Assembly (NCBI GenBank): GCA_947175285.1 | Contig: CAMWMM010000164.1 | Span: forward strand, 1-9,351 | Length of the DNA: 9,351 bases | Source: an uncultured Lachnospiraceae bacterium | GTDB lineage: Bacteria; Bacillota_A; Clostridia; Lachnospirales; Lachnospiraceae | Direction: 5' to 3' | Shown here: piece by piece, positions 1 to 6,954 of the stretch | How positions within the stretch are numbered: position 1 is the stretch's first letter | Layout: each line of letters begins with the position of its first letter | Position numbers and translations under genes: made by a program | Notes under the pieces: generated by a model | What the model saw: the letters and a program-made list of their open reading frames with translations, nothing else | What the model was told of the DNA's origin: nothing | Databases searched by the model: none

Positions 1-1001
1 GCGGAAATTATCTGTTTGTGATTGCAAGACCTGATTTGTACGACACACCGATTATGGCTGCAAATATGTTTACCGTTGCAGGTCTATGGCTATGGATAAA
101 AGGAAAATATACCGTCAAGACAGCAGCCAGGCGGACATGCCTGCTTTTAGGTTCTTTGTGTATGGCGTTGGTTGCCGGATGTCGCCCTCAGATGCTTTTG
201 TTTTCTTTTTTGGCAATTCCGCTTTTTATAGGTGATTTTTTCCCCAAATTCCGTCTGAGCACTCTGCAGCCAAGCGGACTTTCGAAGACATCATCACAGG
301 GCATGGCGGAAACCGTTAAAGACGCTGCCAGTATCTGTCTTCCTTATCTGTTTGTAGCGGCAGGGATTATGTATTATAACGCTGCGCGTTTCGGTTCTCC
401 TTTTGATTTCGGAGCAACCTACAGCCTGACCAGCAATGATATGACGAAACGCAGTTTCAATCTGCATCAGGCGCTGTTGGGGTTATGGCATTACTTTCTG
501 CGTCCTCCTGTCATTGAGAGCGACTTTCCCTTTTTACAAGGGATTCAGATTGAATCCGGTTCTTATATGGGAAAATTGAATGCGGAATATACTTATGGCG
601 GTATCCTTATAAGCAATGCTTTCTTGTGGATTCTGTTTTCTGTCAACCGGGGACGGGAACTGTTAAAAGAAAGAAAGCTTTACGTTTTATCACTTGCTTC
701 TATGATCTTTTCGGTTATTCTGGGTATTGTGGATGTGACCGGAGCCGGTATCTTACAGCGGTACACCGTAGATATGACATGGGGAATATGGTTTTCCGCC
801 GTACTGCTCTTACTAGCATGGACAGAACATACCGTCAAACACGGCACACTGAAAACATTCATGCTGTTTATGATGGCAGTATGTTTGCTGCAGGCTGCCT
901 ATGGACTTGGCGTAATATTGGGTAACGGCGATTTGAGCGTGAATGTACGTACTTCAAATCCGCAGCTGTATTACTATTTACAGGAGCTTGTCAGCTTTTA
1001 A
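1..1001 (+). CDS. Polytopic membrane protein, GT-C glycosyltransferase-like, C-terminal part (5' end outside window)
   Basis: The frame is open from the first bases (reading GNYLF before the GTG at 18), so the gene begins upstream and that GTG is internal. The visible part, about 330 residues, alternates hydrophobic membrane segments with short polar loops. It carries the pattern YNAARFGSPFDFGATYSLTS followed by a loop with FLRPP and FPFLQG. I know this arrangement from large integral membrane proteins annotated as glycosyltransferase family 39-like or uncharacterised GT-C proteins, which use polyprenyl-phosphate-linked sugars at the membrane. The catalytic N-terminal loop normally found in such enzymes lies outside the window, so activity cannot be judged. 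It ends with TAA at 999-1001. No strong terminator follows, only weak AT-rich hairpins. Membrane location is confident; the glycosyltransferase assignment is tentative. Confidence 0.7.
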   Translation, partial: GNYLFVIARPDLYDTPIMAANMFTVAGLWLWIKGKYTVKTAARRTCLLLGSLCMALVAGCRPQMLLFSFLAIPLFIGDFFPKFRLSTLQPSGLSKTSSQGMAETVKDAASICLPYLFVAAGIMYYNAARFGSPFDFGATYSLTSNDMTKRSFNLHQALLGLWHYFLRPPVIESDFPFLQGIQIESGSYMGKLNAEYTYGGILISNAFLWILFSVNRGRELLKERKLYVLSLASMIFSVILGIVDVTGAGILQRYTVDMTWGIWFSAVLLLLAWTEHTVKHGTLKTFMLFMMAVCLLQAAYGLGVILGNGDLSVNVRTSNPQLYYYLQELVSF

Positions 1002-1055
1002 TATGCGGGAAATTCTGTAAATTTCATGTTCAACTACATGATAAACCGGAATTCT

Positions 1056-1100
1056 GATAAGATACTTTTTTACAGCATTTATTAACTGTTATATCTTATC
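1056..1100. repeat. 9-bp perfect inverted repeat (GATAAGATA/TATCTTATC)
   Basis: Arms lie at 1056-1064 and 1092-1100 with a 27-nt loop that can itself pair ACAG with CTGT. There is no T-run after the right arm, so it is a poor intrinsic terminator on the plus strand. It lies between the membrane protein gene and the ABC operon and could be a weak transcript-end structure or a protein-binding dyad. Confidence 0.4.
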
Positions 1101-1240
1101 TTCAAAAAGCTTGCAAACCCTTGAAAATGCTAAATTTATAACAAGTGAGTTTGCCCTCAGACTTTCCCTTGTGTTATATCCTTTTCCCTCATGTTACGGA
1201 CTCTCATAAGGGAAAGAAAAACCTATAACAAATTATAACA
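1087..1240. repeat. Five copies of TATAACA/TGTTATA
   Basis: TGTTATA occurs at 1087-1093 and 1172-1178, both extending to TGTTATATC. TATAACA occurs at 1137-1143, 1224-1230 and 1234-1240, the first two extending to TATAACAA. Orientation alternates along the first four copies, and same-orientation copies are 85 and 87 bp apart. An AT-rich background explains one chance copy, not five in about 150 bp. Candidate operator sites or overlapping -10-like boxes. Confidence 0.5.
1162..1216. repeat. Inverted repeat with two alternative left arms
   Basis: CTTTCCCTT (1162-1170) is the perfect complement of AAGGGAAAG (1208-1216). A second left arm, TTTTCCCT (1182-1189), can pair with the same right arm using one G:U pair. 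The two hairpins would exclude one another. The right arm lies about 58 nt ahead of the start codon at 1274, so an effect on the leader RNA is possible but unproven. Confidence 0.35.
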
Positions 1241-1273
1241 TAGAATAAATTGGGCAGGAAGAACTGATAAAAT

Positions 1274-1528
1274 ATGAAATTCATATATGCAGAATACAAT
1301 ATGCGCTACAACAGTGTTGATATAACCACATTTGACGGGTATCTTATGCGGATTGACTGCAATAAGGCAGAGAACGGATTAAAGACTACTCCCTGCTCTG
1401 AATGTGCCTTAAATACTCTGGCAATAGATGAACCGCTTGAATATGCAAGATTAGCACTTGAAGACAACTTGCAAATGTGGGTTGATGCAGAAGACAGAAT
1501 TCATTTATACTTGCACTTTGAAATATAA
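1274..1528 (+). CDS. DUF6061-like small protein, first gene of the ABC exporter operon
   Basis: An 84-residue acidic, soluble protein with no signal peptide or membrane segment. The opening MKFIYAEYNM, the DGYLMRIDC segment and the later DEPLEYARLAL segment match the pattern I recall for DUF6061 proteins of Clostridia, whose function is not established. This rests on memory of the pattern, not a search. It has three cysteines (29, 41, 44), the last two as CSEC, which could bind metal or form a thiol pair. AGGAAG at 1256-1261 is a ribosome binding site at a rather long 12-nt spacing. The stop codon is 14 nt from the next gene, so co-transcription with the exporter is likely. It lacks a leader/core layout, and no modifying enzyme is visible, so a modified-peptide precursor is unlikely. 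Confidence 0.7.
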   Translation: MKFIYAEYNMRYNSVDITTFDGYLMRIDCNKAENGLKTTPCSECALNTLAIDEPLEYARLALEDNLQMWVDAEDRIHLYLHFEI

Positions 1529-1542
1529 TTTAGGAGAGGAAA

Positions 1543-3333
1543 ATGAAGAAAGTACGTTTTGAAAAGAAAAAGTATACATATTTGGATTCCCTGAGATTTT
1601 CTATAATCAGTTCACCTGTGTGTACGATATTGTATTTGATTCTGTCTCTTGCTGTTGCAATTCTACCAACCTACCAGGTTATTATTAATGCAAGATTTAT
1701 TGATAATGCGCTGGGACTTATAGACGGCTCCGCAACAAAAAGAGCGGTATATATTTCACTGGCGATTGTTATCGGGATTATAGCATATCAATGGCTTGTT
1801 GAGCCCATAAAGGCATATCTTGCCAGCAAAATCGAGATGGATATGAGGGTCAGTCTTAAGGGCGCATATGTTGAAAAATGTTCAAAGATTGAGTTTAAGT
1901 ATGTTGAAAATATGGACAGTATGGATTTAATGAACCGTGTTGCCGACACAATGGAGCATAAGTTTATCGACGGCTTTACAAATGTAGTCAATCTGATATC
2001 GCTGTTTATGACAATTGCGGGACTTCTTATTGTCCTTATTACACAGATTGCCTGGGTTGCACTGATTATTATAGCTGTTGCCATACCGCTTCTCTATCTT
2101 TCGTTCATAAGCGGAAAGGCAACCTATGAGGCCAATAAAGAGATTACCAAATATCAGAGAAAATACAAATATCTCACTACCGTAATGACGGGAAGAGAAA
2201 ATGTTGATGAGAGAACGGTATTCGGATATAACGAAAAGCTTAATGACAAGTGGTTTGAGCAGTATGAGATTTCCAGAAAAATGGAAACAAGAACACGTGC
2301 CAAATGGTTTGTAAAGCTTAAATCCGGAAGTATGATAACAGCATTTCTGTGTACCTTTATTGCAGCAATGCTTATCAACCCTGTTGCAACGGGAATTATT
2401 ACAATCGGTATGTTCTTTTCACTGATAAATGCAACCTTTGATCTTGTACACACCATGTCATGGTCACTCACAAGATTAATCGAGGCTGTATCCACACATA
2501 TCGAATACCTTAAGGAGATTACAAAGTTTGCAGCATTTGAACAGTATGATAATGCGGAGGCCGTGCCTGAAGGCGGTATAGAATTTAAGTCTTTGGAATT
2601 CAGGAATGTAACCTTCAAATATCCCGGTACGGAAACCTATATTCTTAAGGATATGAACATGAAGATAGAAGTCGGCAGGCATTATGCCTTCGTTGGAGCA
2701 AACGGAGCGGGAAAGAGTACCATTGCCAAACTTCTGACAGGTCTTTATCAGGATTATGAGGGCAGGATACTTATTAACGGAAGAGACCTTAGAGAATATA
2801 CGGCAGCTCAGCTTAAAGCCTTTTATTCAGTTGTTTATCAGGACTTTGCAAGGTATTCAATTTCAATCTGGGATAATATCGCCATAGGATGCGTTGGCGG
2901 AGCGGATGATGAAGCAATCAACAATGCCATAACTGCCCTTAAACTGGACTCGGTTATTGAAAGCCTTGAGGATGGTAAGGATACATTGCTGGGTAAGCTA
3001 GCACAAGAAGGCAAGGATCTTTCCGGCGGTGAATGGCAGAGAATCGCCCTTGCAAGATGCTTTGTAAGTGAAGCACCGATTCGTGTACTGGATGAACCCA
3101 CAGCCGCTTTGGATCCCATTGCGGAAAGTAACCTTTATAGTGAATTTGCAAAGCTTTGTGAAGGAAGAACCACATTGTTCTTCAGTCACAGACTGGGCTC
3201 GGTTAAGCTGGCAGACTACATTTACGTAATTGATAACGGACATGTAGAGGAACAGGGAACGCATAATGAGCTAATGGCTGCAAAGCAGCTTTACTATACG
3301 ATGTATGACAGTCAGAGGAGGTGGTATCAATGA
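1543..3333 (+). CDS. ABC exporter half-transporter, fused membrane and ATPase domains (subunit A)
   Basis: A 596-aa half-transporter of the ABCB-type exporter fold, predicted to pump a substrate out across the cytoplasmic membrane using ATP. Residues 1 to about 330 are the membrane domain, with hydrophobic stretches near 25-46, 68-86, 145-167, 170-190, 266-282 and 284-305. The ATPase domain follows: Walker A GANGAGKST (385-393), Q-loop Gln433, signature LSGGE (493-497), Walker B ending LDE with catalytic Glu518, D-loop ALD (522-524) and H-loop His549. Arg514 is an odd residue inside the normally hydrophobic Walker B strand. A strong AGGAGAGG site precedes the ATG. The gene overlaps the second half-transporter by 4 nt, so the pair is probably a heterodimer. 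The closing QRRWYQ is a tail I associate with peptide/multidrug-type exporters of Firmicutes. Substrate unknown. Confidence 0.93.
   Translation: MKKVRFEKKKYTYLDSLRFSIISSPVCTILYLILSLAVAILPTYQVIINARFIDNALGLIDGSATKRAVYISLAIVIGIIAYQWLVEPIKAYLASKIEMDMRVSLKGAYVEKCSKIEFKYVENMDSMDLMNRVADTMEHKFIDGFTNVVNLISLFMTIAGLLIVLITQIAWVALIIIAVAIPLLYLSFISGKATYEANKEITKYQRKYKYLTTVMTGRENVDERTVFGYNEKLNDKWFEQYEISRKMETRTRAKWFVKLKSGSMITAFLCTFIAAMLINPVATGIITIGMFFSLINATFDLVHTMSWSLTRLIEAVSTHIEYLKEITKFAAFEQYDNAEAVPEGGIEFKSLEFRNVTFKYPGTETYILKDMNMKIEVGRHYAFVGANGAGKSTIAKLLTGLYQDYEGRILINGRDLREYTAAQLKAFYSVVYQDFARYSISIWDNIAIGCVGGADDEAINNAITALKLDSVIESLEDGKDTLLGKLAQEGKDLSGGEWQRIALARCFVSEAPIRVLDEPTAALDPIAESNLYSEFAKLCEGRTTLFFSHRLGSVKLADYIYVIDNGHVEEQGTHNELMAAKQLYYTMYDSQRRWYQ
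3316..3332 (+). promoter_or_regulatory. Ribosome binding site and overlapping ATGA start fixing the start of subunit B
   Basis: AGGAGGTGG (3316-3324) lies five bases ahead of the ATG at 3330-3332, which overlaps the TGA of the upstream gene (3331-3333). The upstream in-frame GTG at 3321 lies inside this site and is therefore not the start. The overlap suggests translational coupling and equal production of both subunits. Confidence 0.85.
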
Positions 3334-5117
3334 GTGAAAAGAAAATAAGTCCCATTAAGATACTTAAGAGAATAACGCCTCTTGTATTTAAGGCAACACC
3401 CTTCTTTTTTGGATTGTTCATTGTAATTACAATACTCCATGGCTTGTCATGGGCAGTAAAGATTTTGTTTCTGCAGAAGTTTTATGATACCACCAGTGAA
3501 GTAATAAATACAGGCGGAAGCATAAAAACCATATACATTTCTCTTATTGTGTACGGCGTGGTTATTATTCTGGCAGAGCTTGTTAACGCACTTAACAATT
3601 TCCTGTATCTGCCATTTAACCAGAAGGTTATCGGAAAATTGATGCAGAAGGTTCATCTTAAGATATCTAAAATTGGAGCCATCGGATATGAAAATGCGTC
3701 AACTCTGGACAGCATCAACAAGGCCGAGATGGGAATCAATAATATCTTCAACATGGTATTTTCATTTATCATGATGATGGCATTTTTCCTGCCCTATGTG
3801 CTGTTTATGGGAATATGGATTTTTACTATTAAGCCGATTCTGGCAATAGTAATTGTTATTTCCATGATGCCCTGTCTTCTGACAAAACTTGTGCAGGTAA
3901 GTATGTACGCTAATCTTGAGGATGAGATTGCTCCGCTGAGAAGATCCTATGATTATTATGAGAGCACCATCTGCTCCAAGGAATATTTCAAGGAAACGAG
4001 AATCCTGGGCGTAACGAACTATTTTAAGAAGCTTTATTATGACACAATGGTTGTTCTGAATAAGAAAAGCCTTAAGGTGGCAAAGAGAGCCTGTCTGTTT
4101 GATCTTGCGGGAAAAGGAATAGGCCTTGCGGGTTATCTGGTTGTCCTTTTGCTTTTTGTTAAAGCATTGCTTACAGGTGATATTACGGCGGGTACATTTG
4201 CCGCAATATTCACGGCAATCGTAAAGATGCAGGAAATGGTCGGAGAAATGATTAATCTTGTGGGCGATATAGGTAAAAACAGCGGTTCAATCAACAACCT
4301 TCTTGATTTCATAGATATGCCCGAAACAGACGGTGAAACAAAGGTAAATGATTTCTGTGAAAAGATTGAACTTAAGAATGTTTCCTTTACATATCCGGGA
4401 GCAAAAGAGGAATCTCTGACAGATGTTAATCTGACAATTAACAAGGGTGAAACCATTGCAATTGTGGGACATAACGGAGCTGGAAAATCAACTCTCGTGA
4501 GACTGATTACAGGTATATATCAGCCCACCGGTGGCAGTGTAACAATAGACGGTATACCCACAAAGGATATTAAGTCATCGAGCCTTTACGGACTTATGTC
4601 CGGTGTATTCCAGAAATTCCAGAAATATCAGATGACTCTTCGTGAAAATGTTATGATTAGCAATCTTGATACGGAAAGGGAAGACGGAACTCTGCTGGAA
4701 ACCTTAAAGAAAGCAGATGTGGATATTGAATCACAGTCTTACCCCGACGGTTTGGAAACAATGCTTTCCCGTGAGTTTGACGGCGTCGACCTTTCAGGCG
4801 GACAGTGGCAGAGGGTATCTATTGCAAGAGGTATCAACAGAGACAGTAAGGTAATCGTGTTGGACGAACCTACTGCAGCAATCGATCCCATTGAGGAGAC
4901 AAAGATATATAAGAAGTTCAAAGAGATATCCGATGAAAGAACAACGGTGCTTGTAACTCACAGACTCGGAAGTTCCCGAATTGCAGACAGAATCGTTGTT
5001 ATGGAAAATGGCCGTGTTGCAGAAATCGGAACCCATGATGAGCTGATTAATAAAAAAGGCACATATTATGTTTTGTTCATGTCACAGGCACAGTGGTATG
5101 AAAATCAGAATGCTTAA
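3330..5117 (+). CDS. ABC exporter half-transporter, fused membrane and ATPase domains (subunit B)
   Basis: A 595-aa partner of the preceding subunit with the same layout. The membrane domain takes residues 1 to about 320, with hydrophobic stretches near 20-42, 68-92, 141-165, 168-190, 262-283 and 285-300. The ATPase domain has Walker A GHNGAGKST (380-388), Q-loop Gln428, signature LSGGQ (488-492), Walker B with Asp512 and catalytic Glu513, D-loop AID (517-519) and H-loop His544. Both subunits keep every catalytic element, so the heterodimer should have two working ATP sites. Many heterodimeric exporters instead have one degenerate site. The ATG at 3330 is chosen for its ribosome binding site and the ATGA overlap. 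Stop TAA at 5115-5117 is 14 nt from the next ORF. Substrate unknown; the sequence does not say whether this is drug, lipid or peptide export. Confidence 0.93.
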   Translation: MSEKKISPIKILKRITPLVFKATPFFFGLFIVITILHGLSWAVKILFLQKFYDTTSEVINTGGSIKTIYISLIVYGVVIILAELVNALNNFLYLPFNQKVIGKLMQKVHLKISKIGAIGYENASTLDSINKAEMGINNIFNMVFSFIMMMAFFLPYVLFMGIWIFTIKPILAIVIVISMMPCLLTKLVQVSMYANLEDEIAPLRRSYDYYESTICSKEYFKETRILGVTNYFKKLYYDTMVVLNKKSLKVAKRACLFDLAGKGIGLAGYLVVLLLFVKALLTGDITAGTFAAIFTAIVKMQEMVGEMINLVGDIGKNSGSINNLLDFIDMPETDGETKVNDFCEKIELKNVSFTYPGAKEESLTDVNLTINKGETIAIVGHNGAGKSTLVRLITGIYQPTGGSVTIDGIPTKDIKSSSLYGLMSGVFQKFQKYQMTLRENVMISNLDTEREDGTLLETLKKADVDIESQSYPDGLETMLSREFDGVDLSGGQWQRVSIARGINRDSKVIVLDEPTAAIDPIEETKIYKKFKEISDERTTVLVTHRLGSSRIADRIVVMENGRVAEIGTHDELINKKGTYYVLFMSQAQWYENQNA

Positions 5118-5131
5118 TAGGAACGTATTAT

Positions 5132-5392
5132 ATGAAGAAAACAGCGGTTTTTGATGAGGCCGACAAATTGCTGGACTTCTCATTTTCCAAAGAACTGTTT
5201 GAAACCGATAGTACTGAAATAATGGATACGGAGATTACCCAGGTAGCCATCTTTCTGACGAGTGTTGCCTATTATAGGGTATTTATTGAGGTAAGCGATA
5301 TCCTGCCGGATTCATATGCCGGACACAGCGTAGGTTATACGGGTAACCATTATTGTTTAAAGCAATTCTGCACACATCACATTTTTCCATGA
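5132..5392 (+). CDS. Small unknown ORF, probably truncated and fused to antisense DNA at its 3' end
   Basis: AGGAA (5119-5123) lies eight bases ahead of the ATG, and the 14-nt gap from subunit B is typical of an operon, so the start is credible. The first 68 or so residues are acidic and soluble-looking, with a short hydrophobic patch (VAIFLTSVAYYRVFI), and I do not recognise them. From about 5337 onward the frame runs over the antisense of a minus-strand flavoprotein gene fragment. The last 18 or so residues (ending in HHIFP) are therefore most likely not native. The real gene was probably longer and lost its 3' part at this junction. As it stands it may be a non-functional remnant of the fourth gene of the exporter operon. 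Confidence 0.5.
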   Translation: MKKTAVFDEADKLLDFSFSKELFETDSTEIMDTEITQVAIFLTSVAYYRVFIEVSDILPDSYAGHSVGYTGNHYCLKQFCTHHIFP

Positions 5393-5441
5393 TAGCTACA
5401 ATATCTTTAAAGTCTTTTACTTCTCTATCCGAACGACGCAT
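5283..5441 (-). pseudogene. Truncated PPOX/NimA-type flavoprotein gene, N-terminal fragment
   Basis: Read from the ATG at 5441 the protein begins MRRSDREVKDF and continues to NNNGYPY at about 5337. It matches the start of the intact flavoprotein at 6484-6954 in 16 of 35 positions, including MRR-DREV-DF and C-x2-CR. The expected next segment (VPLNFGY in the intact copy) is missing. It is replaced by unrelated sequence reaching a stop at 5283. The ribosome binding site GGGAGG (about 5447-5452) and start are intact. The family, split-barrel FMN-binding proteins of the pyridoxamine 5'-phosphate oxidase/NimA type, is usually about 150 residues, so roughly three quarters is gone. At 16/35 identity the two copies are old paralogues, not a recent duplication. 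Confidence 0.75.
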
Positions 5442-5489
5442 TTTTACCTCCCATTTGAAAACCACAAATTAGAACTTTCTTTTACAAAT

Positions 5490-5882
5490 CTAATTTCCTC
5501 CAAGCTTTAATACTTCGCTTTTATGCTCTAAAATCAAATCATACATCCACTTATAGATGTATCCCTCATTATCGCTTATCCATTTGTCTATTCTTTCCAT
5601 TTCCTCTTCGCCATTTGTTTTCAGGAAAGACAGCACCCTTTCAAATTTTCCCTTTTCGAATGCTCCGCCCTCATAATATTGCCACACTCCGCACCGGACG
5701 CTCATTCCCTGCCAATTATTAATTTCCATATATATAAAAGCAATGTCAGGAATATCCGTAAAAGGCGTGTTCTTGAACCTGTTATAAAACAGCATAAAAA
5801 ACTCTCCACCATACTTCCAAAAGCTTTCACTTCCCGATGATTCAGCCGAAACAATCAAATCATTTATAGCGTTGTAAGTCAT
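5490..5882 (-). CDS. Hypothetical protein, 130 aa
   Basis: I do not recognise this protein with confidence. It is soluble, acidic and rich in aromatic residues, with no signal peptide. Features include FWKYGGEFFMLFYNRF (about 21-36), WQGMSVRCGVWQYYEGGAF (about 57-75) and a helical C-terminal half (ERIDKWISDNEGYIYKW) ending KLGGN. The phrase around GVWQYYE recalls small uncharacterised Firmicutes proteins that bear some resemblance to DUF4375/DMP19, but this is only an impression. The start is well supported: GGAGGA at 5889-5894 lies six bases ahead of the ATG. It begins 30 nt after the acetyltransferase stop codon, so the two are probably co-transcribed, and it precedes the broken flavoprotein gene. 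Confidence 0.7.
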   Translation of the reverse strand: MTYNAINDLIVSAESSGSESFWKYGGEFFMLFYNRFKNTPFTDIPDIAFIYMEINNWQGMSVRCGVWQYYEGGAFEKGKFERVLSFLKTNGEEEMERIDKWISDNEGYIYKWMYDLILEHKSEVLKLGGN

Positions 5883-5912
5883 ATCACATCCTCCGTAAAT
5901 AAATAGGAATTG

Positions 5913-6422
5913 TTAATGCCGTACGACAAAGCGATAATGCGGCATATCTATCCCCCGGTAATGTTTTGTCGAAATATCTGCTATTGTCATACCATTTCTA
6001 ACAGCTACATTTTGAGAGGAAATATTCGTATCTCTAATAATAGAACAAACTTCATCTGCCTTTAATATTTCAAAAGCGTATTTTTTGCAAGCCCTTGCGG
6101 CTTCTGTTGCATAACCTCTATGCCAATATAACCTGTTCAAAAGATAACCTATTTCAAGCACTTCCATTTCTTTCCATGGCTGCATTGTAAGCCCACACTG
6201 ACCTATCATTTCATCTGTTTCTTTTAAAATTACTGCCCATAAGCCAAAATTCCATTTTTGATAACGGGAAATCTGTTTATCAAGCCATTCTTGTACTTCA
6301 TTATCACTGAATGCGCCTTCATACGCATACATTGTATCTTCATCTTGTAAGATTTTGCACAAAGAATTGAAATCTGCCTGATTCATCTCCCGCAGATACA
6401 ATCTTTCTGTTTCAAGTATCAT
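5913..6422 (-). CDS. GNAT-family N-acetyltransferase (RimJ/RimL-like)
   Basis: A 169-aa cytosolic enzyme of the GNAT superfamily, which transfers an acetyl group from acetyl-CoA to an amine. The start MILETERLYLRE is the typical first strand of the RimJ/RimL-like (Acetyltransf_3) branch. The acetyl-CoA pyrophosphate-binding motif A is at 101-108 (HRGYATEA), following IGYLLNRLYW. Motif B includes DTNISSQNVAVRNGM (131-145), equivalent to the common N-x-x-S-x-x-v-x-x-k-x-G-F. Length is normal for the family. GGGGGT (about 6427-6432) serves as ribosome binding site. The substrate (ribosomal protein, drug or metabolite) cannot be inferred. It sits 61 nt after the flavoprotein gene and 30 nt before the 130-aa gene, all on one strand. 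Confidence 0.88.
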   Translation of the reverse strand: MILETERLYLREMNQADFNSLCKILQDEDTMYAYEGAFSDNEVQEWLDKQISRYQKWNFGLWAVILKETDEMIGQCGLTMQPWKEMEVLEIGYLLNRLYWHRGYATEAARACKKYAFEILKADEVCSIIRDTNISSQNVAVRNGMTIADISTKHYRGIDMPHYRFVVRH

Positions 6423-6483
6423 ATTTACCCCCGTAAAATTTGATTTTTTGCTCCACCTTTCCCCTCGGCAAACAAGAACTGTT

Positions 6484-6954
6484 CTATTCGTGTTCTTTAC
6501 AGCTCAATTTTGTGACCTCCAACTTGAATACCGTAACGGCATTAAGCATTTTCACATCAAAATCCCAATTCTGTTTTCCCGTATTATGCTCCATGAGCAG
6601 TGAAAGCCCTAATTTCTTTTCATTCATTTCTGATACTATGCTGACAATGCCATTACCAATGATACTCTGAAAGCGTGCAGAATAACCACAGGCTTGAGCT
6701 CCCTCATGAAGAGCATAATTTGTATCCATTTCAAATCCTACACTGGGATTTTTTTTAATTAAATCTATCTTTCGTCCTTCTTTTGCTCCATGAAAATAAA
6801 AAATATAAGCATCATCTTTTGCCACATATCCAAAATTTAGCGGAACAATATACACTTCTCCATCATCATAAAAACCAACTCTACAACAGGTGCATCGGCT
6901 TATAATACTTTCAATTTTCATAAAATCTGTTACTTCTCTGTCTTTTCTTCTCAT
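6484..6954 (-). CDS. Pyridoxamine 5'-phosphate oxidase-family (NimA-type) flavoprotein
   Basis: A 156-aa protein of the split-barrel FMN-binding superfamily. Family traits visible are the MRRKDREVTDF opening, the CRVGF...VYIVPLNFGY strands, the YFHGAKEGRKIDLIKKNP segment and the VSFEMDTN-like strand (here VGFEMDTN), ending VFKLEVTKLSCKEHE. Relatives include the nitroimidazole-resistance protein NimA, but most members are reductases of unknown substrate, so no resistance phenotype should be assumed. The ATG at 6954 is chosen because GAGGAA (6961-6966) lies six bases ahead of it and because the truncated paralogue starts at the same place in the alignment. An in-frame GTG at 6984 overlaps the ATPase stop codon but lacks a ribosome binding site. 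It follows the ATPase gene by 26 nt and is probably co-transcribed with it. Confidence 0.87.
   Translation of the reverse strand: MRRKDREVTDFMKIESIISRCTCCRVGFYDDGEVYIVPLNFGYVAKDDAYIFYFHGAKEGRKIDLIKKNPSVGFEMDTNYALHEGAQACGYSARFQSIIGNGIVSIVSEMNEKKLGLSLLMEHNTGKQNWDFDVKMLNAVTVFKLEVTKLSCKEHE

Larger units (their letters stand above)
1002..1273. promoter_or_regulatory. Repeat-rich intergenic region ahead of the ABC exporter operon
   Basis: This 272-bp stretch has no convincing gene. It must hold the promoter of the operon starting at 1274, but no textbook -35/-10 pair stands out. TAGAAT at 1241-1246 and TATAAC at 1224-1229 are possible -10 boxes without a good -35. It contains five copies of the heptamer TATAACA or its complement TGTTATA and two 9-bp inverted repeats, listed separately. 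A perfect TATAAT also occurs on the minus strand at 1232-1237, so divergent or antisense transcription is possible. Regulation by a DNA-binding protein or an RNA structure is inferred only from these repeats. Confidence 0.45.

Noticed and set aside
626..925. 99-codon plus-strand ORF in another frame of the membrane protein gene
   Set aside because: It overlaps a well-supported membrane protein frame, has cysteine- and arginine-rich out-of-frame composition, and shows no family pattern.
1009..1040. Small hairpins GAAATT/AATTTC (1009-1025) and CATGT/ACATG (1025-1040) after the membrane protein gene, considered as a terminator
   Set aside because: The stems are short and AT-rich, with no U-tract behind them, so I do not call an intrinsic terminator.
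1274..1528. The 84-aa protein as a ribosomally made, modified peptide precursor exported by the ABC pair
   Set aside because: It has no leader/core division and no GG cleavage site, no modification enzyme is nearby, and the exporter lacks an N-terminal C39 peptidase domain. It fits a DUF6061-like protein better.
2154..2618. 154-codon minus-strand ORF inside ABC subunit A
   Set aside because: It lies fully antisense to a gene with clear ABC motifs and has no recognisable family pattern. The same holds for the shorter antisense ORFs over 1788-3264 and 3447-5036.
5333..5348. GGTTA/TAACC short inverted repeat at the breakpoint
   Set aside because: It has only 5-bp arms. It sits at the junction, but it is too short to name as a recombination or insertion site.
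6440..6670. 76-codon plus-strand ORF over the 3' end of the NimA-type gene
   Set aside because: It is antisense to a recognised flavoprotein, and there is no independent support.
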